Assembly: GCF_040361255.1 (NCBI RefSeq)
Contig: NZ_APNG01000003.1
Span: forward strand, 1-64,000
Length of the DNA: 64,000 nt
Origin: Salinisphaera sp040361255
Lineage (GTDB): Bacteria > Pseudomonadota > Gammaproteobacteria > Nevskiales > Salinisphaeraceae
Reading direction: 5' to 3'
In this document: piece after piece, positions 45,173-53,595 of the stretch
Layout of the letters: the number at the start of each line of letters is the position of its first letter
Numbering within the stretch: position 1 is the stretch's first letter
The notes under the pieces: model-generated
The model's input: the letters and a program-made list of their open reading frames with translations, nothing else
What the model was told of the DNA's origin: nothing
The model's database searches: none
Made by a program: the position numbers and the translations under genes

Positions 45173-47692
45173 TCAGTAGACATCCATGCGGATACGCCCG
45201 GCCTCGTTGAGCCGTTCGACGGTTTCGGCACCGAGGATCGCGGTGAGCGTTTCGGTTACGCCCGTGGCCATGCCGTCGTGACTGCCGCACACGAAGATGA
45301 ACGCACCGTTGTCGACCCAGTCGCGCAGGCGTTCGGCGTGTTCGGCCAGGGCCTGCTGGACATAGCGGCCGTCGTCGGCGTCGCGCGAAAACACGGCGTC
45401 GAGATGGGCGATATCGCCGTTGTCGTGCCAGGCGCGGATATCGCCGCCGTAATAGAAATCCACCGTGCGCTGGCGTTCGCCGAACAGCAGCCAGTTGGCA
45501 CGCTGACCGTCGCCGATACGGGCGAGCAGATGGCTGCGCAGTCCGGCCATGCCGGTGCCGTTGCCGATGAAGATCGCCGCGCGCTGGCGGCTCGTCTCGT
45601 CGCCGCGAAAACCGGGGTTGGCGCGTAGCCGCAGCTCGACGATATCGCCGATTTCTGCACGCTCGATCAGCCAGCCCGAGGCCAGACCGGTGCCGTTTTC
45701 GTGGCGGGCCAGACGCACCAGCAGTTCGATACGGTCGTCGCCGATATTGGCGATCGAATAATCGCGTGCAGCCAGGGGCGCGAGCGCATCGAACCAGTCC
45801 TGGATGGCGGTCGAGGCCGGCACGCCGTCGTCGGGCAGGCGGCGGTCGGTCAGCGCCTGGCGTAGTGGTTGCGAATGCCCGCCACGCAGTACGGCCGTCT
45901 CGCCGTCGATACCGTGATCCTGCAACCAGGCATCGACGATGGATTGCGGTTGGCGCGGTCGAATTTCGACGATATCGCCGGCCTGCCAGCCGGCGGTGCC
46001 CGGTTCGAGCGCTTCCAGACGCAGGCAGGCAGTGGGCGCGCCGAGGCTGTGCGGATTGACGATCGTGCGTGCGCTCAAGCGCCAGCGATCGAAGACCGGT
46101 TCACGGTCTGTATTGGCGGTACCGAACAGCCCGGCCAGCGCGGCATGCCAGTCGGCCAGGGCCGCCGCGTCGGCCTTGTCGACTTCGATGGGCGCGATCA
46201 GCGTACGCGCGCCGCGTTCGCGCAGGGCGCGATCGAGCCGTCGACCGAAGGCACAGTAGCTGTCGCCGTAGTCGGTATCGCCCAGCGACAGCAAGGCATA
46301 GTCGAGTGTTTCCAGCGCCGGTTCGCTGGCGCCGCAGAAGTGCCGGTCGAAGCTGCGCGCGGCTACCGGGGCATCGCCTTCGCCATGCGTGCTGACCACG
46401 AACAGCGCCTGGCGATGCTCGCACAGAGCCAGCGGCTGGATTTCGTTGAGGCCGGACATACGCACGGCGCGGCCGGTGGCCTGCAACGCGGCCGCGGTCT
46501 GTGTAGCGATACGCTGGGCGAGCCCGCTCTGGCTGGCATAGGCCACGAGCAGCGTGTTCGCACCGGCCGGCGCATTGGCCTGGATGGATGGCGTGGCCGC
46601 GACCTGGCGCTTCATCCGGCGCCGGCGCAAATACAGCAACAGCCCGGTGATGAAGAACACCGGCATGGCGAAGCTGGCCAGCATCATCAGGATGACGCCC
46701 GGCGTGCCGAAGAACGCGCCCATATGCAGGGCATAGAGGCTGGCCAGCAGCTGATCGCCCCAGGCCTCGTCGGAAAACCGCTGCTCGCTCAGGATCGCGC
46801 CGCTGGCCGGATGCACGAACAGTTCGTCGTCGGCATAGCGATGAAATGCATCGCCCGGCACATAGTGCACTTCGAGCGGCGCGCTTGCCTCGCCCGGCCA
46901 GCGGATGAACACCGATTTGGCATCGGTGAGCTGCGGCGCGATCGCCGCCCACACGCGCTCGATATCCACGCCGTCGACAGGCGCGGCGAGTTCGACCGCG
47001 GTCGCGCTATCGCTGGCGAACAACGCCTTGGCACCATCCCGATACCAGTCGAACGACCACCACAGGCCGGTCAGCGAGGCGATCAGATAGGCCAGCAATG
47101 CCCACAGCCCCAGCACCGCATGCCATTCGCCGGCCAGCTTGCCGCCCAGCGCGCGCGGCCAGATCCAGCGCCAGGCCTGACGCGGACGGCGCTTCCAGCG
47201 AATCCACAGGCCGGTGATCGACAGCCCCACCAGGGCGATGGTGGAGATGCCCACGATCAGCTTGCCGGTCGCACCCGCGGCCAGGCGCTGATGCAGCTGG
47301 CGGATCAGGCCGAAGGTCCATTGCCCGCGCAGCATGCCGATCGGTTCGGCCGTGGTCGGGTCGAGCATGGCGCGTTCGCCGCGCCGGCCGGTGGTTTCCG
47401 GCGTGCGATAACCCACGAACGCCGGATAGGCGCGGTCCTGGCGCCAGAACAGGCTGCTGACGGCATGGGTCGGGTGTTCGGCCTGATAGCGCGCGACCAG
47501 GGCCGGCGGGCTCAGACGGGCCTCGTTTTCGAAATGCGCGACCTGATCGGCATTCAGCCATTCCAGAATATCCTCCTGAAACGACATCAGGCCGCCGGTC
47601 ACGCCGATGAGCATGAGTACTGCGCCGGCGGTAATACCCACCAGCCAGTGCAGTTGGAAGATGGGGTCGAGCGCGCGAATCCGTTCGAGCAT
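45173..47692 (-). CDS. PepSY-TM / flavodoxin / FAD-NADPH reductase fusion (probable ferric-siderophore reductase)
   Basis: An 839-residue inner-membrane reductase. Residues 1-350 form a PepSY-associated TM module with about four helices (HWLVGITAGAVLMLIGVTGG at the start, ITGLLLYLRRRRMKR at its end). A flavodoxin domain begins near 375 (TLLVAYASQSGLAQRIA, FVVSTHGEGDAP, LGDTDYGDSYCAFG). From about 530 there is a sulfite-reductase-type FAD domain (RLARHENGTGLASGW) and an NADPH domain with FIGNGTGMAGLRSHL (near 710) and an FVCGSHDGM end. The design passes electrons from NADPH through FAD and FMN into the membrane. Beside a siderophore receptor and behind a Fur box, reduction of imported ferric siderophore in the periplasm is the likely job. 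Confidence 0.88.
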   Translation of the reverse strand: MLERIRALDPIFQLHWLVGITAGAVLMLIGVTGGLMSFQEDILEWLNADQVAHFENEARLSPPALVARYQAEHPTHAVSSLFWRQDRAYPAFVGYRTPETTGRRGERAMLDPTTAEPIGMLRGQWTFGLIRQLHQRLAAGATGKLIVGISTIALVGLSITGLWIRWKRRPRQAWRWIWPRALGGKLAGEWHAVLGLWALLAYLIASLTGLWWSFDWYRDGAKALFASDSATAVELAAPVDGVDIERVWAAIAPQLTDAKSVFIRWPGEASAPLEVHYVPGDAFHRYADDELFVHPASGAILSEQRFSDEAWGDQLLASLYALHMGAFFGTPGVILMMLASFAMPVFFITGLLLYLRRRRMKRQVAATPSIQANAPAGANTLLVAYASQSGLAQRIATQTAAALQATGRAVRMSGLNEIQPLALCEHRQALFVVSTHGEGDAPVAARSFDRHFCGASEPALETLDYALLSLGDTDYGDSYCAFGRRLDRALRERGARTLIAPIEVDKADAAALADWHAALAGLFGTANTDREPVFDRWRLSARTIVNPHSLGAPTACLRLEALEPGTAGWQAGDIVEIRPRQPQSIVDAWLQDHGIDGETAVLRGGHSQPLRQALTDRRLPDDGVPASTAIQDWFDALAPLAARDYSIANIGDDRIELLVRLARHENGTGLASGWLIERAEIGDIVELRLRANPGFRGDETSRQRAAIFIGNGTGMAGLRSHLLARIGDGQRANWLLFGERQRTVDFYYGGDIRAWHDNGDIAHLDAVFSRDADDGRYVQQALAEHAERLRDWVDNGAFIFVCGSHDGMATGVTETLTAILGAETVERLNEAGRIRMDVY

Positions 47693-47709
47693 GGGTGTCA
47701 GAGCGTTGG

Positions 47710-47817
47710 TTATGACAGGGCGAGGCGGTGCGCGTCGTGTTCGGCGTTACGCCGAGCGCGGGCATGCGTGGCGCCGCAGCTTGGAACGGCGGCCGGAAGG
47801 GCGTGCGAGCGGTTCAT
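47710..47817 (-). CDS. Small ORF (35 codons) leading the siderophore-reductase operon
   Basis: A short reading frame coding for a His/Arg/Ala-rich peptide (MNRSHALPAAVPSCGATHAR at its start). It is supported by an excellent Shine-Dalgarno (GGGGGAGG, five bases upstream) and by its position 17 bases before the reductase start, which itself lacks a good ribosome-binding site. It may be translated to couple or prime reductase translation. No homology was recognised, so a real protein product is uncertain. Confidence 0.4.
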   Translation of the reverse strand: MNRSHALPAAVPSCGATHARARRNAEHDAHRLALS

Positions 47818-47892
47818 GATGGCCTCCCCCGGGGCGAATATCGGTTGCGCGTGGCGATACCGATGCGTGTTCATCTGGGCAGCAATAAAAGA

Positions 47893-47916
47893 GCGCGGCC
47901 CGGGTTCGGGCCGCGC
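47893..47916 (-). terminator. Terminator-like hairpin inside the Fur-controlled leader
   Basis: GCGCGGCCCG pairs perfectly with CGGGCCGCGC around a 4-nt loop. On the minus strand it is followed by TCTTTTATT. It lies between the Fur box and the first reading frame of the operon, where it could attenuate transcription. Confidence 0.5.
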
Positions 47917-47967
47917 AATCCACCGAGATGAAGGTTTCCCTTCGTTGCATTGCAACCGCTAGGTGCA

Positions 47968-47986
47968 AATGCGAACGATTCTCATT
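47968..47986 (-). promoter_or_regulatory. Fur box of the reductase/siderophore-receptor operon
   Basis: On the minus strand this 19-bp site reads AATGAGAATCGTTCGCATT, a near-palindrome and a close match to known Fur sites. The adjoining TATAAAATGAGAA stretch could hold the -10 element. It lies about 150 bp upstream of the first reading frame. Confidence 0.75.
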
Positions 47987-48048
47987 TTATATAAAAAATG
48001 AATTGGCGCAACGATCGTGAGCAGGCGATTAGGTTGTGCACAAACAAA

Positions 48049-48072
48049 AACGGCCCCCATGCGGGGGCCGTT
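48049..48072 (-). terminator. Rho-independent terminator of the second siderophore receptor gene
   Basis: AACGGCCCCC pairs with GGGGGCCGTT around ATGC. On the minus strand TTTTTGTTTG follows. It begins 23 bases after the stop codon at 48095. Confidence 0.8.
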
Positions 48073-48094
48073 GGGTCTGCCGGGCGGTTGCCCG

Positions 48095-50269
48095 CTATTG
48101 CCAGCGATAGCTCACCGTGGCGGTGGTTTCGCGACCGTAGCCGTAGTAGCAGAAGTTCGGATTGATACAGGACGAGACGTACTTCTTGTTAAACACGTTC
48201 TGCATGTTCAGACCGACCCGCCAGCCGTCGTATTTCGGGTTCAGGCCACCCAGTTCGTAGTGCAGGCTGGCATCGGCGACGGTGTAATCCGGTACTTGGC
48301 GTTCATTGGCATTGCTGACCTGCTGTTCACCTACATAACGAACGCCTACGCCGCCGCCGGCGCCTTTCCATGCACCGCTCGGCTGCGTGTAGTCGAGCCA
48401 CATCGAGGCGGTGTAATCGGGCGTCATCGGATATTCGTTGCCTTGATTGCCGGTTTCGTCGCGGGTGATTTCCGAATCCAGATAGGTGACTGCGGCGGAC
48501 AGGTCGAGCCCGCTGGCCAGGCTGGCCTTGGCTTCCACTTCCGCGCCCTGGACTTCGACTTCGCCGGTCTGGCTGCGGCTACCGTCAGGCTGGGTCGGTC
48601 CGGCGACGTTGGTCTGGGTGAGCTGAAACACCGAGGTCGTGATCAAGGCATTCGTGCCCTTGGGCTGGAACTTGATGCCAGCTTCGTACTGTTCGCCTTC
48701 GGTGGGATCGAGAATCGTGGCACTCACGCTATCGGTACTGGGTGCCTGGAAGGACTCCGTGTACGCGACATAGGGCGCAAGTCCGTTGTCGAAGTTGTAG
48801 ATCGCGCCCACCCGGCCACTGAATGCGCGGTCCTTGCGGGTTTCGCGGTTGGCGCCGAATTCGGTCTGGCTGGTCTGGATGGTGTCGTAGCGTCCGCCGC
48901 CGATGAGGGTGAGCTGGCCCAGCTTGACCTGATCCTGAAGATAGAAACCCAGCTGATCTTGGTCGAAATCGTAGAAAGTCCGCGCCGGATCGTCGATTGG
49001 CGTGCTGTAATCGGGATTGGCCAGGGACAGGTTACCCGCGCCGCCGAAGCCGCTGGCGCGATCGCCATCGAGGTTCTGATAATCGGTACCAGCCAGGATC
49101 GTGTGCTTGAGCACGCCGGTTTCGGCGTGGGCAAGCAACTGGTTGTCGATGGACAGGGTATTCACCGACTCGCGTGAGGCGGCCGTGCCGCGTGCCAGTT
49201 CGGTGCCGCCGTTGGTCAGTCCTCGACCGTAGACGCTGCGGTAATCCACCTCAACGTCGGCAAAGCGCAGGTTCTGTCGAAACTGAAGGTTGTCGTTGAA
49301 CCAGTGCGACAGCTCGTAGCCAAGCAGCGCCTGCTTGCGATCGAAGCTTTCGAAGTTCGTATCGCCGTCGTAGAAGTCGCGATCGAGCTTGCCGCCGTTG
49401 GGCAGCGGGACCACCGTACCTTCATAGGGCAGCGCGCCATAGGAGCCGCTTTCGGGGTCCGCGCGATAGCTGGCCAGGAGCGTGAGTTCGGTGGCGTCGG
49501 AAATGTCGATGGTCACCGACGGCGCGATCGAGAAATTCTCGCTTTCCACCGTTTCCTGCGGGCCGTTACGCCGGTTGCCGGTCGCAACCACGCGATAGCG
49601 CACGTCATCCTGTTCGTCGAGCTTGCCGCCGATATCGAAGCCCAGCCCGACGCGGCTGTCGTTACCGACCTGTACATAGGCTTCGTTGTGCGCTTCTTCG
49701 GTCGGGCGCTTGGTGACCAGATTGATTACGCCGCCGGGCGGGGTCTGACCGTAGAGCACCGAGGCCGGGCCCTTGATCACTTCGACGCGTTCGAGCAGGT
49801 AAGGATCGATCTGCGGGATAGTGTAGTAGTAGCCGCTGAGCTTGAGCCCGTCGAGATATTGATCGGGCTGGTAGCCGCGCAACCGGATCTGATCGTAGCG
49901 GCTGGCGACATTACCGCGGACTTCCGGGACCACACCGCCAACATAGCGCAGCACCGAGCGAATATCGCGTGCCTGTTGCGCTTCGATCTGATCGGCCGAA
50001 ATCACCGACACCGACTGTGGCGTTTCGACCAGCGGGGTATCGGTTTTGGTCGCGCCCGCGCTGCGTTCGGCGACATAACCCTCGATCGGGGACGTGGGGG
50101 ACTGAACCGTGCGACTACCTTCGATGCTGATCGTCGACAACGTCTCCGTCTGCGTGCCGGTCGTGTTGTCCTGTGCGAAGGCGATACCGCCGCACAGCAG
50201 GCTCGCACCCAAGCCCGGCAGAAAGACACAGTGAATGAGGCGCATGCTACGCGTCGATGAATATCGCAA
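48095..50269 (-). CDS. TonB-dependent siderophore receptor (second copy)
   Basis: A 724-residue ferric-siderophore receptor. Signal peptide (MRLIHCVFLPGLGASLLCGG region, ending IAFAQ); TonB-box region ETLSTISIEG; plug motifs TKTDTPLVETPQSVSVIS, RSVLRYVGGVVPEVRG, RLRGYQPDQYLDGLKL and ERVEVIKGPASVLYGQTPPGG; barrel ending VSYRWQ. The wider plug wording resembles the receptor at 42928, so the two are related but distinct in ligand loops. I prefer the TTG at 50269 because GGGGGA lies six bases before it; the farther ATG at 50296 would place the start only nine bases from a Fur box, and ATG 50245 is a shorter alternative. Fur repression is expected. Confidence 0.9.
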   Translation of the reverse strand: MRYSSTRSMRLIHCVFLPGLGASLLCGGIAFAQDNTTGTQTETLSTISIEGSRTVQSPTSPIEGYVAERSAGATKTDTPLVETPQSVSVISADQIEAQQARDIRSVLRYVGGVVPEVRGNVASRYDQIRLRGYQPDQYLDGLKLSGYYYTIPQIDPYLLERVEVIKGPASVLYGQTPPGGVINLVTKRPTEEAHNEAYVQVGNDSRVGLGFDIGGKLDEQDDVRYRVVATGNRRNGPQETVESENFSIAPSVTIDISDATELTLLASYRADPESGSYGALPYEGTVVPLPNGGKLDRDFYDGDTNFESFDRKQALLGYELSHWFNDNLQFRQNLRFADVEVDYRSVYGRGLTNGGTELARGTAASRESVNTLSIDNQLLAHAETGVLKHTILAGTDYQNLDGDRASGFGGAGNLSLANPDYSTPIDDPARTFYDFDQDQLGFYLQDQVKLGQLTLIGGGRYDTIQTSQTEFGANRETRKDRAFSGRVGAIYNFDNGLAPYVAYTESFQAPSTDSVSATILDPTEGEQYEAGIKFQPKGTNALITTSVFQLTQTNVAGPTQPDGSRSQTGEVEVQGAEVEAKASLASGLDLSAAVTYLDSEITRDETGNQGNEYPMTPDYTASMWLDYTQPSGAWKGAGGGVGVRYVGEQQVSNANERQVPDYTVADASLHYELGGLNPKYDGWRVGLNMQNVFNKKYVSSCINPNFCYYGYGRETTATVSYRWQ

Positions 50270-50304
50270 GACGAATCCCCCGGGAAGTAAGAACATGGAC
50301 TGTT

Positions 50305-50323
50305 ATTGAGAACGATTCGCAAT
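50305..50323 (-). promoter_or_regulatory. Fur box of the second siderophore receptor gene
   Basis: ATTGAGAACGATTCGCAAT is a near-palindromic 19-bp Fur site in the AT-rich stretch just upstream of the receptor start. The lipoprotein gene on the other strand starts 90 bp away. Confidence 0.75.
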
Positions 50324-50411
50324 AATAGTCTTCGGCGTGTCTGCTGTATAGCGTTGCGCTGACGCTCGCGCGTGAAACCGCTACCATCAGCGCCAACGTT
50401 TGAGGGAAATC

Positions 50412-50870
50412 GTGGTGCAGAAAATGCCGAGCTTGTTGTCCGTACGTCCCCGTCGGGGTTGTTATGCCGGGTTTGCCATGGTGGCCGTGGTGGCCCTGAT
50501 CGTGAGCGGCTGTGGTAGCGACGACGAGAGCACGAGTGGGCCCGACGACACGACATCCAACGCCGAGGCCTCCTCGGGGTTTGTCGATGCCGATACCATT
50601 CGTGAGCGTGTGATCGGCAATACCGTGACCGGCACGATGTCGCCCGATAGCGCCTATACGGAATTCTATGCCCCCGACGGCACCATTCACGGGCCGAGCT
50701 ACGAGGCCCGCTGGACGATCAAGGACGACCAGCTGTGCTTCGACTATGACGAAGCCCTGCAGATCGATTGCTACCGGGTGAAAATCGATGGGCGGTCGCT
50801 GGAATGGCATCGCCAGGGCGAGGTCCAGGGCAAGGGCACGCTCGTCGAGGGCAACCCGAACAACTTTTAA
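50412..50870 (+). CDS. Putative lipoprotein of unknown function
   Basis: A 152-residue exported lipoprotein. After a basic n-region the hydrophobic stretch AMVAVVALIVSGCG ends in a lipobox (VSGC), so the mature protein begins at Cys with an acidic Asp/Ser/Thr linker that favours outer-membrane sorting. The folded part (about residues 55-150) reads like a small beta-barrel sensor or enzyme inhibitor: GNTVTGTMSPDSAYTEFYAP, EARWTIKDDQLCFDYDE and a paired Cys in QIDCYRVKI. The start is one of two adjacent GTG codons after GAGGGA. No assigned family was recognised. It diverges from the second siderophore receptor gene. Confidence 0.75.
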   Translation: MVQKMPSLLSVRPRRGCYAGFAMVAVVALIVSGCGSDDESTSGPDDTTSNAEASSGFVDADTIRERVIGNTVTGTMSPDSAYTEFYAPDGTIHGPSYEARWTIKDDQLCFDYDEALQIDCYRVKIDGRSLEWHRQGEVQGKGTLVEGNPNNF

Positions 50871-50927
50871 CGGCGCCGCCGACAGCCGGCGGCACGCGTG
50901 CGCCCGATGGCGCCGACAAGGTCAAAT

Positions 50928-52142
50928 ATGACGGATATGGATAGCGCGCCCGAGGCGCAGACCGGCGGGCCGCGGCGCGTGGTCATGCGCGGCGAACACA
51001 AATACACGCTGCTGGGTACGGCCCATGTCTCGCGCGCCAGTGCCGAAGAGGTGCAGCACGAAATCGAGTCGCAGCGCTACGACACGGTGGCGATCGAACT
51101 CTGCGACGCGCGCCATGCCGCGCTTACGCGCGCCGGCGAGCTCGAACAGATGGATCTGTTTCAGGTGCTGCGCCAGGGCAAGGCCGGCATGGTCGCCGCG
51201 AACCTGGCGCTGGGCGCCTACCAGCAACGCCTGGCCGATCAGTTCGGTATCGAGCCGGGGGCCGAGATGCGGGCCGCCATTACCAGCTGCGAGGCTGCGG
51301 GTCTGCCGATCGTGCTGGTCGATCGCAATATCGGCGTCACCCTCAAACGTGTATATCGACGTATTCCCTGGTGGCAGCGCATGAGCACGCTCGGGGCGTT
51401 GTTCGCCAGCCTGCTGTCGCGCGAAAAGATCGAGGAATCGGATATAGAGCGCCTCAAGGAAGGCGACATGCTCGAATCCACCTTCAACGAGTTCGCGGCC
51501 GAATCCGCGACCATGCACGAAACGCTCATCGACGAGCGTGACCGCTACATGGCAGCGCAACTGCTCAAGCAAACCCCCACCCAACATACGCTGGTGGTGG
51601 TCGGTGCCGGCCATCTGAAAGGTCTGGCCCGCTATCTGGAAGCGGGCATGGACGATCCGGGCGCCACCGTGGCGGAACTCGATCGCGTGCCACCCGGCGC
51701 GCGCTGGGTGAAATGGATTCCGTGGGTCGTGGTCGCCCTGGTTTTCATTGGCTTTGCGATCGGGTTTTCGCGCAGTGCCGGGCTCGGCCAGCAGATGGTC
51801 ATCGAATGGGTCGTGATCAACGGCGCGCTGTCGGCCGTGGGGGCGGCGCTGGCGCTTGCGCATCCATTGACCGTGGTCACGGCATTCATCGCCGCACCGC
51901 TGACCTCGCTCAACCCGACCATCGGGGCCGGCATGGTTACCGCCGCGGCCGAGTTGTGGCTGCGTAAACCGCGTGTGGGTGATTTCTCCACGTTGAAAAG
52001 CGATGTCACCAAGGCCACGGGCTGGTGGAAGAACCGCGTATCGCGCACATTGCTGGTATTCGTGTTCTCCACCATCGGCTCTGCTGCAGGCACCTATATC
52101 GCCGGTTTTCGGATTGTCGGGCAGTTGTTCGGCGGCGGTTGA
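50928..52142 (+). CDS. TraB/PrgY-family membrane protein
   Basis: A 404-residue protein with an N-terminal TraB domain (about residues 15-235) and a C-terminal membrane domain of four to five helices. TraB motifs: YTLLGTAHVSRASAEEV, TVAIELCDARHAAL, LVDRNIGVTLKRVY, DERDRYMAAQLL and VVVGAGHLKGL. The GTAH and GAGHLKG pieces carry the conserved His residues of the TIKI/TraB metalloprotease-like fold. Relatives include PrgY of Enterococcus, which limits response to a peptide pheromone, and proteins common in archaea and gammaproteobacteria without known function. The start ATG is at 50928. No operon partner is apparent. Confidence 0.88.
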   Translation: MTDMDSAPEAQTGGPRRVVMRGEHKYTLLGTAHVSRASAEEVQHEIESQRYDTVAIELCDARHAALTRAGELEQMDLFQVLRQGKAGMVAANLALGAYQQRLADQFGIEPGAEMRAAITSCEAAGLPIVLVDRNIGVTLKRVYRRIPWWQRMSTLGALFASLLSREKIEESDIERLKEGDMLESTFNEFAAESATMHETLIDERDRYMAAQLLKQTPTQHTLVVVGAGHLKGLARYLEAGMDDPGATVAELDRVPPGARWVKWIPWVVVALVFIGFAIGFSRSAGLGQQMVIEWVVINGALSAVGAALALAHPLTVVTAFIAAPLTSLNPTIGAGMVTAAAELWLRKPRVGDFSTLKSDVTKATGWWKNRVSRTLLVFVFSTIGSAAGTYIAGFRIVGQLFGGG

Positions 52143-52408
52143 ATCGGCTACGGAGCCGGCGCTGCGGCGCTTGGCCCGGGCCGCCGGGCGCAGGTTGGTT
52201 TAGGTCGAAGGCCGTAAGCCAACAAGAACTGCCGAGGGGGCGCAGCCGCAGGGCGCGGCGCGGCTTGTTGGGTGCCGTGTTCCATGTTGGATTACGCTTC
52301 GCTAATCCAACCTACGCTCGGTATTTGCCGGTGGGCGGATGATCGAATGACGAGCCATCATTTGCGCTTTTCGCGTTCATGGGCGGACTTGAAAGCGAGC
52401 CTGCGCGT
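52143..52408. repeat. Composite inverted-repeat element (GTTGGATTA family)
   Basis: Two hairpins face each other. At 52194-52223 GTTGGTTTA pairs with TAAGCCAAC; at 52286-52311 GTTGGATTA pairs with TAATCCAAC. The outer edges read as GGTTGG and CCAACC(TACG), so the pair forms a 120-bp element with inverted ends, matched by 59573-59694. The rest of the gap shows nothing coding. Confidence 0.65.
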
Positions 52409-53470
52409 TCAATAGACGATCCGCATCGGCAGATCTTCGCTGTCGTACTCAGGTGCCTCGGGCAGGGTCACGGCTTCTTCGTTGGCGATGCGTTCGGCGG
52501 TGAACAGGCAGGCGAAGGCATCGGCGATATCGTCGTCGTCGACCTGCTGGCGGGACACCAGCGTGCGTGCATTGGCAAATGCGTCGCGCCCGAAATGAGC
52601 CGCGATGAGTTCGCGCCGCCGGGCATGGCCGGTGGCACTGCGCTTGGGGTCGGCCAGTGCTTCGCCGGCGTTCATCGCCGCGAAGCTGACTTCGGGGTGG
52701 GTTTCGTAGAGCCGCGCCTGCCAGTAGGCCGACCGGCGTAGCAGGTCGTCGAGTTCGCGAATCTTGGGCAGCAGGTTGTAGGTCTGGGCCGATAGCCGTT
52801 TGCCGCAATACTGGGCATTGATGGCGCTGGCTTCGCTATGATCGCGCCCGAGCAAGGCCGCCCGTACCGGCGTGGGAAACACGCTGTTGGCGCGCCGGCC
52901 AGCCAGCAGTTCGCGCGCGGCATGATCGCAGGCACGGGTCTGTTGTTCGTCCGCCAGGCCGATGGGCATGTCGATAGCGACCACTGCCGGGGCGAGGCGG
53001 TTGAGCAGCGTGGACAGATCGCGATCAACGAAAGCGCCTTCGTGGGAGACTGCGACCCAGCCGCCGGGACAGCCATCGATGCCGATACATTCGCGCAGCC
53101 GACGCTGGTTGCGCCGGTAATCGGCCAGCGGGGTGGCGAACGACAGGGTATAGCCGTCCGGATCGCGGATATGAAAATAGCGTTCGTCCCAGGGCGCGTC
53201 CGCGGGGGCGAAATCCGGCGTCAGGCCGGCTGCGAGGGCGCGGGCATGCTGGGCATCGACATCGTCGACATGGAAGATGGTGAGTCCGCCGCCCGGACGT
53301 GCCTTCTCGCCCGCGCTGAGGTTGAGGAAACTCTCGCCGGCAAAAAAGCTGGAAAAACCGGCGTCCTCGCCGCCGAATTTCAGCTCGAACCCCAGGCCTT
53401 TGTAAAACGCGCAGCTGCGTGCCATGTCCGTCACGAAAAGCGTGACGGCACTGATGTGACGTATCGACAT
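52409..53470 (-). CDS. Fusion of a VOC (glyoxalase/bleomycin-resistance) domain and a DUF429 domain
   Basis: A 353-residue two-domain protein. Residues 1-125 are a VOC fold (HISAVTLFVTDMARSCAFY, LTIFHVDDVDAQHA, ERYFHIRDPDGYTLSF). After a short linker, residues 127-353 are DUF429, a predicted RNase H-like nuclease domain, starting ECIGIDGCPGGWVAV with its acidic residue, then VVAIDMPIGL, FPTPVRAALL, ETHPEVSFAAMN and DDDDIADAFACLFTAE. The frame is continuous through the junction, so this is not two genes. VOC proteins bind a metal and small molecules; DUF429 activity is unproven. The ATG at 53470 directly precedes the VOC fold. It diverges from an alcohol dehydrogenase gene. Confidence 0.85.
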   Translation of the reverse strand: MSIRHISAVTLFVTDMARSCAFYKGLGFELKFGGEDAGFSSFFAGESFLNLSAGEKARPGGGLTIFHVDDVDAQHARALAAGLTPDFAPADAPWDERYFHIRDPDGYTLSFATPLADYRRNQRRLRECIGIDGCPGGWVAVSHEGAFVDRDLSTLLNRLAPAVVAIDMPIGLADEQQTRACDHAARELLAGRRANSVFPTPVRAALLGRDHSEASAINAQYCGKRLSAQTYNLLPKIRELDDLLRRSAYWQARLYETHPEVSFAAMNAGEALADPKRSATGHARRRELIAAHFGRDAFANARTLVSRQQVDDDDIADAFACLFTAERIANEEAVTLPEAPEYDSEDLPMRIVY

Positions 53471-53595
53471 GGCGCGATCTTGCGACGGTGTTTCGCTGGA
53501 GGCAAGCACTGTGTGCTCGTTGGGCTCGGGCGCGCGCAATCGACGGCCGGTGGTATCGTCTGTCATGTTCAGCCAAACCACAGGAGTTGGGTGTC

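Noticed and set aside
45869..47962. 697-codon plus-strand open frame over the reductase fusion
   Set aside because: The minus strand encodes complete flavodoxin and NADPH-binding motifs; the plus frame does not resemble any protein.
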